Positions 1-5,112 of a DNA stretch of 10,597 nt are shown one piece after another. A program made the position numbers and the translations under genes. The number at the start of each line of letters is the position of its first letter. The first letter of the stretch is position 1. Source of the DNA: Chlamydiota bacterium (GTDB lineage Bacteria > Chlamydiota > Chlamydiia > Chlamydiales > Rhabdochlamydiaceae); assembly GCA_011065225.1 (NCBI GenBank), contig JAAKFC010000039.1, positions 1 to 10,597 of the forward strand, written 5' to 3'. The notes beneath the pieces were generated by a model. That model searched no databases. It saw nothing but the letters and a program-made list of their open reading frames with translations, and was not told the origin of the DNA.

Positions 1-41
1 CTCCGATTTTGGCAAAATTCCAATTCTTTAATTCAGATGTG

Positions 42-49
42 TATAAAAT
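42..49 (+). promoter_or_regulatory. Possible -10 element upstream of the DJ-1/PfpI gene
   Basis: TATAAAAT is a good match to a sigma-70 -10 box and lies about 220 nt upstream of the GTG start at 269. The best -35 candidate at 17-18 nt spacing is TTCCAA (18-23), which is poor. A TTGACT (79-84) resembles a -35 box but has no good -10 at the right distance. The assignment is therefore weak. If correct, the transcript would carry the whole long palindrome at 123-254 in its 5' leader. Confidence 0.2.
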
Positions 50-59
50 AGTATTTCTC

Positions 60-92
60 ACTTGAGAGAAACCCTCCATTGACTTGAGAGAA
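60..92. repeat. Short direct repeat ACTTGAGAGAA (two copies)
   Basis: The 11-mer ACTTGAGAGAA occurs at 60-70 and again at 82-92, a 22-nt period or about two helical turns. The first copy also forms a small hairpin, TCTCA-CT-TGAGA (56-67). Two same-face copies could be operator half-sites or the tail of an upstream element, but nothing in the window tests this. Confidence 0.35.
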
Positions 93-122
93 GAAATTTA
101 AGATGATTGAGAATAATTGTAA

Positions 123-254
123 AGGAGATGCTGAATAACTGCTTTGCCAGAAATTCGAGCCGTAAGCGCTAAAAAAGTTAATGCAGGTCGAAAATTAAGT
201 TTTTTAGATGCTTTTCGGCCGAAGAGCTGGTGAATGAGTTATTCAGTATCTCCT
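123..254. repeat. Long imperfect palindrome (132 bp), MITE-like or structured leader
   Basis: The outer arms AGGAGATGCTGAATAACT (123-140) and 237-254 are inverted copies matching at 17 of 18 positions. The symmetry continues inward in register: CCAG 147-150 with CTGG 227-230, TTCG 154-157 with CGAA 220-223, and AAGC 164-167 with GCTT 210-213. With a 1-nt shift, 169-181 pairs with 195-207 (12 of 13), leaving a loop of about 13 nt. The whole segment can fold into one long hairpin in DNA or RNA. It encodes no convincing protein. Its right end abuts the Shine-Dalgarno of the gene at 269. The 8-mer TAAAGGAG is present at both borders (120-127 and 254-261). A non-autonomous mobile or palindromic intergenic element, or a leader RNA structure, are both possible. 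The fold is seen directly; the class is inferred. Confidence 0.7.
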
Positions 255-262
255 AAAGGAGG
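255..262 (+). promoter_or_regulatory. Strong ribosome binding site deciding a GTG start
   Basis: AAAGGAGG ends 6 nt before the GTG at 269. It is the strongest Shine-Dalgarno seen in the window and supports GTG over the internal ATG codons. AGGA at 257-260 can also pair with TCCT at 251-254, the outer end of the palindrome, so the site could be partly occluded when the leader folds. Confidence 0.75.
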
Positions 263-268
263 CACTTT

Positions 269-772
269 GTGAAGAAGATTGTTATCTTAGTGGAAAATAT
301 ATATGAAGATTTAGAACTTTGGTATCCAAAAGTGCGTCTGGAAGAGGCGGGACACCAGGTGACTGTAGCCGGGCCCGAAAGGGGAAAAACCTATTTTGGC
401 AAACATGGTTATCCCTGCAAATGTGATATCCCATTTGAAGAGGCCAAAAGCAAAGATTTCGATGCTCTCGTCATCCCGGGAGGCTTTTCCCCAGACCGAT
501 TGCGCAGGCGAAAAGAGGTGTTATCTCTTACGACGGAAATGGACCAAGAGGGGAAACCCATTGCTTTTATCTGTCATGCTGGATGGGTTGTCATTTCTGC
601 AAAAATCTTGAAGGGTCGGAAAGCGACAAGTGTTCGTGCGATTAAAGATGATATGGAAAATGCAGGAGCGATTTGGCTTGATGAGCCCTGTGTGGTAGAT
701 GGAAATTTGATCTCTTCTCGAACGCCTGCTGACCTACCTCAATTTATGCAAGCACTGCTTGCACAAATTTAA
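269..772 (+). CDS. DJ-1/PfpI family protein (PfpI-type glutamine amidotransferase-like fold)
   Basis: This 167-aa protein is about the usual size of the single-domain PfpI/YhbO group. The N-terminal beta strand is followed by IYEDLEL (residues 11-17), which supplies the conserved glutamate near the active site, and by a P20...EAGH stretch typical of the family. The central VIPGGFSPDRLR (68-79) forms the GG loop. The nucleophile elbow ICHAGW carries the predicted catalytic Cys102 with adjacent His103. Family members are reported as intracellular cysteine peptidases, glyoxalase III or protein/nucleotide deglycases and chaperones in stress survival. The substrate cannot be chosen here. The GTG start is fixed by the strong Shine-Dalgarno at 255-262. 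The gene stands alone on the plus strand, preceded by a long palindrome and converging with cydB 10 nt downstream. The fold assignment is secure; the biochemical role is not. Confidence 0.9.
   Translation: MKKIVILVENIYEDLELWYPKVRLEEAGHQVTVAGPERGKTYFGKHGYPCKCDIPFEEAKSKDFDALVIPGGFSPDRLRRRKEVLSLTTEMDQEGKPIAFICHAGWVVISAKILKGRKATSVRAIKDDMENAGAIWLDEPCVVDGNLISSRTPADLPQFMQALLAQI
747..763. terminator. Small hairpin at the convergent gene junction, possible weak terminator
   Basis: TGCAAGC (747-753) and GCTTGCA (757-763) form a 7-bp stem with a 3-nt loop, inside the last codons of the DJ-1/PfpI gene and 20-36 nt past the cydB stop on the other strand. It is followed by CAAATTT on the plus strand and TAAATT on the minus strand, so there is no proper T-tract for an intrinsic terminator either way. 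ACTGCTTGCA recurs at 789-798 in the cydB 3' end, allowing an alternative pairing. Because the leftward block encodes Rho, factor-dependent ending is equally possible. Confidence 0.25.
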
Positions 773-782
773 TGGCCTAGCA

Positions 783-1802
783 CTAGTAACTGCTTGCATC
801 AATTTTCACTTTCCCACGGAAAATACGGTAGACGTAAAATCCGTATGCCAAAACAAGTGGCACTCCGATTGCAACAATAATGAGTAAGATTTTTAGCGTT
901 AATTGGGAGGAAGCAGAATTGAAGATTGTCAAGCTGTTTGTTTCGGTTTGGATGGTTGAACGGATCATGTAAGGATAGGTTCCGATGACTGCAAGCGAAA
1001 GAAGAAGTGCGATGCTAAGACATGAAGAGAGAAAAGCCCAGCCATCGCGTTTTTTCTTCATCAAAAAAGGGACACAGACAATTGCAATTAAGGCGACGAG
1101 AGGCACAGTGTACAAGATGGGATACTGTTTCATAGGTGCAACCATGTAGGGTTTATAGTAGAGCACTACAATGGTGACAATCACATACATGGTAATGAAA
1201 AAGCCAATACAATGAGGCACAAAGCGGCGGATTTGATCATGGAGCTCTCCTTCTGTCTTCATCACGAGGAAAATGGCTCCGTGCATGGCAAAAAGAGCGA
1301 CGGTTGTTACACCTATGAGTAGTGCGTAAGGGCGGGTGAAATCCCAAAAAGTGCCTGTGAAATTGTAATCGGCATCGAGGGGAATGCCATGGATGAGATT
1401 GCCCAGTACGACTCCAATTCCAAAAGAAATGACGAGACTTCCCAAAGCAAAGATGACATCCCAAGTTTTTCTCCACCTAGGCGACTCTCTTTGACTCCGG
1501 AATTCAATGGAAACAGCGCGGAAAATGAGACCCATCAAAAGGAGCATCACAGGAATATAAAAAGTCGAACAGAAAGTAGCAAAAACTTCGGGAAATCCGG
1601 CAAAAAGAGCGCCTACTACAACCACAAGCCAAACTTCATTGCCATCCCAGACGGGTCCGATAGCATTGAGAAAGATACGGCGGTCGCTATCTTTTTTAGC
1701 AAAGAGGTGCAGGAGTCCGACTCCCAAATCAAAACCATCGAGCATAGCATAGCTGATAAGACAGAGGATGATAACGAAGTACCAAATGATTGCAAGTGTC
1801 AT
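783..1802 (-). CDS. cydB: Cytochrome bd quinol oxidase subunit II
   Basis: CydB is the structural partner of CydA in the cytoplasmic-membrane bd oxidase, which oxidises quinol and reduces O2 to water without pumping protons. The 339-aa length fits the shorter CydB group (B. subtilis-like rather than the roughly 380-aa E. coli form). Diagnostic stretches are YAMLDGFDLG (18-27), WDGNEVW (52-58), GNLIHGIP (134-141) and the C-terminal block TYPYMIRSTI (275-284) through SSQLTLK (298-304), ending in YRIFRGKV. About eight or nine hydrophobic segments are visible. The ATG overlaps the cydA stop as ATGA (1799-1802), and a GAGG (1812-1815) sits 9 nt upstream within cydA, so translation is coupled. No small third subunit gene (CydX/CydS-like) can follow, because the next 10 nt lead into the convergent DJ-1/PfpI gene. 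Confidence 0.97.
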   Translation of the reverse strand: MTLAIIWYFVIILCLISYAMLDGFDLGVGLLHLFAKKDSDRRIFLNAIGPVWDGNEVWLVVVVGALFAGFPEVFATFCSTFYIPVMLLLMGLIFRAVSIEFRSQRESPRWRKTWDVIFALGSLVISFGIGVVLGNLIHGIPLDADYNFTGTFWDFTRPYALLIGVTTVALFAMHGAIFLVMKTEGELHDQIRRFVPHCIGFFITMYVIVTIVVLYYKPYMVAPMKQYPILYTVPLVALIAIVCVPFLMKKKRDGWAFLSSCLSIALLLSLAVIGTYPYMIRSTIQTETNSLTIFNSASSQLTLKILLIIVAIGVPLVLAYGFYVYRIFRGKVKIDASSY

Positions 1803-3154
1803 TCTATTTTACCTCGGTAAATGGCTGCTATATCCATTTCTTCGGAGGGACCATGCTTGATTTTGCTGTCGAGGAGAAAGAGGAAAACTGCAAGAAGGGC
1901 AAAATAGATCGTTGCAAGCATAATGAGTGATCCGATAACCTGGCCGGACACGATATTGGGAGAGACACCATGCGTGGTGCGAAGCATTTTCCAGACGACC
2001 CAAGGCTGTCTGCCAATTTCTGCTGTCATCCATCCGACCATGTTCGCTATTTGGGGAAAGGCAACAGAAAACACGAGAAAGCGCAGGAACCATTTTTTGT
2101 TTTCAAGCTTTTGTCGCCATAAGAAGTAAAAGCCCAAAAATGCCCCTAGAACCATGAGTCCCCACATATAGATCATCATGTGATAGGCTTGGAAGACAAT
2201 ACCAACGGGGGGTTGTTCATCTTTTGGGACGGTGTTGAGTCCTGGCACAGGTGTTTTGAAATTGCGATAAGTAAGGAAACTGAGCAGGCCGGGAATTTGA
2301 ATTCCCTTCACCGTCTGAGTCTTCTTGTCGACCCACCCAATCAGCGTCATGGGGGTGTAGTCTTGGGTCTTATAAATTCCTTCCATGGCAGCGAGTTTTG
2401 AGGGCTGGTTTTTAGCAACGCCGCGTGCTGTGGAGTCTGCTGAAATCAATTGCATAATCAGCACAATGCAAGAGAAGAAAAGAGCAATTTTCATCGATTT
2501 ACGTGCAAAATCGAGATGTTTTTGCTTGAGCATGTAGTAAGCAGAAATACTGATTATGAGGAAAAGGCCGGTCAGCCAACAGCCCTGGATTACATGTACA
2601 AGGCGATCTATGCTGGAGGGATTGAAGATCATGGCCCAAAAATCCGTCACCACAGCACGAGCTTTGGTGCCAGTTCCGACGATCTTATAGCCTGCGGGTG
2701 TTTGCATCCATGAGTTTGCAACTACAATCCAAACAGCACTAAAATGCGCTCCTATGCACACACAGATGGTAGAAAAATAGTGCATTTTTGCGCTCACTCT
2801 TTTCCAGCCAAAGAGCATGACTCCCAAAAATCCAGCTTCTAGAAAAAAAGCGAAAATCCCTTCTGCTCCAAGGGCACTGCCAAAGACATCTCCCACAAAG
2901 CGCGAATAATTGGCCCAATTCGTTCCAAACCCAAAGACTTGCACAAGTCCTGTTGCAACACCAAGTGCAAAGGTAAGGGCAAAAATTTTGACCCAAAATT
3001 TTGTCATTTGCAGGTAAATGGGATTTTTTGTCTTGAGATACATTCCCTCAATCATCACGAGATAGAGTCCAATGCCAATGCTCAAAGGGGGATAAATATA
3101 GTGGAACGAACTGGTCATCGCGAATTGTATCCGCGAAAGCATCACAACATCCAT
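1799..3154 (-). CDS. cydA: Cytochrome bd quinol oxidase subunit I (short Q-loop type)
   Basis: CydA carries the quinol site and hemes b558, b595 and d of the bd oxidase in the cytoplasmic membrane. The 451-aa protein is shorter than E. coli CydA (about 520 aa), matching the short Q-loop class found in B. subtilis. By comparison with remembered E. coli numbering, the heme b595 ligand is His18 in SRIQFAMTSSFHY. The acidic proton-path residues are Glu98 and Glu105, and heme b558 uses His187 (RLVHVIQG) and probably Met327. The quinol-loop motif is NQPSKLAAMEG (249-259) with Lys253 and Glu258. GRQPW (381-385) is intact, as is NSWMQTPAGY (147-156). The start MDVVMLSRIQF fits family N-termini, though no clear Shine-Dalgarno precedes it and Met5 is an alternative. 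It begins 37 nt after the rho stop on the same strand and overlaps cydB by 4 nt. Confidence 0.97.
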   Translation of the reverse strand: MDVVMLSRIQFAMTSSFHYIYPPLSIGIGLYLVMIEGMYLKTKNPIYLQMTKFWVKIFALTFALGVATGLVQVFGFGTNWANYSRFVGDVFGSALGAEGIFAFFLEAGFLGVMLFGWKRVSAKMHYFSTICVCIGAHFSAVWIVVANSWMQTPAGYKIVGTGTKARAVVTDFWAMIFNPSSIDRLVHVIQGCWLTGLFLIISISAYYMLKQKHLDFARKSMKIALFFSCIVLIMQLISADSTARGVAKNQPSKLAAMEGIYKTQDYTPMTLIGWVDKKTQTVKGIQIPGLLSFLTYRNFKTPVPGLNTVPKDEQPPVGIVFQAYHMMIYMWGLMVLGAFLGFYFLWRQKLENKKWFLRFLVFSVAFPQIANMVGWMTAEIGRQPWVVWKMLRTTHGVSPNIVSGQVIGSLIMLATIYFALLAVFLFLLDSKIKHGPSEEMDIAAIYRGKIE

Positions 3155-3191
3155 GGGAGTGGATTTTGTATCAACTCAAAATTAAAATCCA

Positions 3192-4505
3192 TCAATCTTT
3201 CATGGCGAGGAGGAATTCTGCATTGGAATTGGTCTTCTTCAAACGATTGCGCAAAAGATTCATCGCATCGAGTGGAGTGAGATCGGCAAGTGCTTGCCGC
3301 AGGAGGTAAATTTTTTCCAATTCACTGGGATGATAGAGGAGGTCTTCTTTGCGTGTGCCGCTCTTGATGAGGTCAATTGCTGGGTAGCAGCGCCGATCGG
3401 CAAGGCGCCGATCGAGAACGAGTTCCATATTTCCCGTCCCTTTGAACTCTTCGAAAATGACCTCATCCATTCGGGAGCCGGTCTCGATGAGGGCTGTCGC
3501 AATGATGGTGAGAGAGCCTCCCTCTTCGATGTTGCGGGCTGCACCAAAGAGGCGTTTTGGTTTGTGCAAGGCATTGGCATCGACACCGCCCGAGAGGATT
3601 CTTCCAGAATGAGGTTGTACTGTGTTGTGCGCCCTGGCAAGTCGAGTCAAAGAGTCGAGCAAGATCACGACATCATGGCCATACTCTACGAGGCGACGCG
3701 CCTTTTCAACGGCCATTTCAGAAATCTGTACGTGGCGTTCTGGGGGCTCATCAAAAGTAGAAGAGATGACTTCTCCTTTGACGCTTCGGACCATGTCTGT
3801 TACTTCTTCAGGTCTTTCATCGATCAGAAGAACAATCAGCGTGACTTTTGGATTGTTGATGGAAATCGCATTCGCAATCTCTTTCAACATTACTGTTTTT
3901 CCTGTTCGAGGAGGAGCTACGATGAGTGCCCGCTGTCCCATACCAATTGGGGCTGTGAGATCGATTATGCGAGTAGTGAGGTCTTCTTTTGTGGTTTCCA
4001 TGACCAATCGTCTATTGGGAAAGAGGGGGGTGAGGTTTTCAAAGAGGATCCGATCTTTCCCTTTTTCAGGGAGCTCATCATTGATTTTCTCTACTTTTTG
4101 CAGTGCAAAATACTTCTCTTTTTCCTTAGGAGGGCGAATAGAGCCATATACTGTGACCCCTTTTTTCAAATCAAAGCGGCGGATCTGCGCTGGAGAGACA
4201 TAGATATCTTCTGCGGAAGGAAGGTAATTGTAGTTAGGAGAGCGGAGGAACCCAAATCCGTCTGGAAGTACTTCGAGAACTCCTTCAGCGACGAGAACTT
4301 CTCCGGGACTGGAAGATTTCTTTTTGACGATCTCGAAGACCATCTGTGATTTTGTCAGTGAACTCAGATTGGTCAGTCCCATGTTGAGAGCATACTGGTT
4401 GAGTTGCTCGATATTCATGCGCTGCAAATCGGCGATCCTGGTGATTGAAACTTCTCTTTCGGGAGGCTTTTTACTCTCAATAGCGTTAGAAGGATCTTCG
4501 TTCAT
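3192..4505 (-). CDS. rho: Transcription termination factor Rho
   Basis: Rho is a hexameric RNA-dependent ATPase/helicase that ends transcription at unstructured C-rich sites. The 437-aa protein aligns along its whole length with E. coli Rho (419 aa). Visible parts are the N-terminal helical domain (about 25-62), the RNA-binding OB fold with LPDGFGFLRS (80-89) and DIYVSPAQIRRF (100-111), and the Walker A APPRTGKT (197-204). These are followed by LLIDERPEE (226-234), Walker B VVILLDS (279-285), the Q-loop around SGGVDANALHKPKR (305-318), the R-loop FKGTGNMEL (354-362) and the arginine finger Arg385 in SGTRKED. The Walker A has RT where E. coli has KA. There is no large insertion in the N-terminal domain beyond about 19 extra residues. 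ATG follows the coaE stop by 1 nt, with AGGA (4511-4514) inside the coaE end, so expression is coupled. Confidence 0.98.
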   Translation of the reverse strand: MNEDPSNAIESKKPPEREVSITRIADLQRMNIEQLNQYALNMGLTNLSSLTKSQMVFEIVKKKSSSPGEVLVAEGVLEVLPDGFGFLRSPNYNYLPSAEDIYVSPAQIRRFDLKKGVTVYGSIRPPKEKEKYFALQKVEKINDELPEKGKDRILFENLTPLFPNRRLVMETTKEDLTTRIIDLTAPIGMGQRALIVAPPRTGKTVMLKEIANAISINNPKVTLIVLLIDERPEEVTDMVRSVKGEVISSTFDEPPERHVQISEMAVEKARRLVEYGHDVVILLDSLTRLARAHNTVQPHSGRILSGGVDANALHKPKRLFGAARNIEEGGSLTIIATALIETGSRMDEVIFEEFKGTGNMELVLDRRLADRRCYPAIDLIKSGTRKEDLLYHPSELEKIYLLRQALADLTPLDAMNLLRNRLKKTNSNAEFLLAMKD

Positions 4506-4506
4506 T

Positions 4507-5112
4507 TTATTCCTGGGTTAAGTTTTGATAGATCTCGTCGATCTGACTCTCTAGCTCTTGGAGATTTCCATTATTTTCAATGGTGAAATCGGCACGAGCA
4601 CTTTTTTCTAAAGGTGAGAGTTGGTGGGTCATACGTTTTTCAAATTCTTCTGCTGAGTGGTTTGTTTTTTCTTGGAAACGTTTTTTTGCGATCTTTGGAT
4701 CGGCAACAACTGCAATGACTGTATCGAAAAGATGGGCTTTTTCAATCTCATAAAGAAGAGGGATTTCTGCAATAAAAACTGTGTAGTTTTCTCGATTTTG
4801 GACTTGGTTATATTGTTTTTCTATTTCCTCAAGTACTGCTGGGTGAAGAATGGCCTCCAGAGCATCGAGGGTTTCCTTATTGCTAAAAACTTTTTCCGCG
4901 ATGAAAGCTCGATCCAGCTCCGTTTCGCGGATTGCCTCTTCCCCGAGTAAGGCTATTAATTGTTTTTTAATGGGACTTTCGGCAGAGAGTAGCTGATGCA
5001 CAATGGCATCGGCACTCACTACATAGGCTCCTTTTTTCTGAAAAATTTGAGAGACTGTGGATTTGCCACAGCAGAGCCCGCCAGTAATGGCAATTTTTCT
5101 CAAAATTAACAT
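4507..5112 (-). CDS. coaE: Dephospho-CoA kinase
   Basis: CoaE phosphorylates the 3'-hydroxyl of dephospho-CoA with ATP, the last step of coenzyme A synthesis. About 200 aa is normal for the family. Evidence, numbered from a TTG at 5121, is the P-loop TGGLCCGKST (13-22), SADAIVHQLL with Asp38, LHPAVLEEIEKQ, the IPLLYE motif, VADPKIAKKRF and the closing KSARADFTIENNGNLQEL. All are characteristic of CoaE. The P-loop has two cysteines where GSGKS or GSGKT is usual, but the Gx4GKS pattern holds. The start is uncertain. TTG 5121 overlaps polA by 16 nt, ATG 5112 (used here) overlaps by 7 nt, and TTG 5103 would give MRKIAITGG just after the polA stop with a G-rich tract (5114-5119) at good distance. 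The gene ends 1 nt before rho. Confidence 0.93.
   Translation of the reverse strand: MLILRKIAITGGLCCGKSTVSQIFQKKGAYVVSADAIVHQLLSAESPIKKQLIALLGEEAIRETELDRAFIAEKVFSNKETLDALEAILHPAVLEEIEKQYNQVQNRENYTVFIAEIPLLYEIEKAHLFDTVIAVVADPKIAKKRFQEKTNHSAEEFEKRMTHQLSPLEKSARADFTIENNGNLQELESQIDEIYQNLTQE

Noticed and set aside
123..254. CRISPR repeat, riboswitch or tRNA-like fold
   Set aside because: There is only one inverted unit and no spaced direct repeats, no known aptamer core was recognisable, and the near-continuous two-arm symmetry does not fit a cloverleaf.
1389..1820. 143-codon plus-strand frame opposite cydB
   Set aside because: It is fully antisense to cydB with its conserved motifs. Composition is the complement of hydrophobic codons, giving a polar low-information protein.
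3294..4349. 351-codon open frame on the plus strand opposite rho
   Set aside because: It lies entirely antisense to the well-conserved rho gene, has no ribosome binding site, and its translation shows no family motif. It is a shadow frame.
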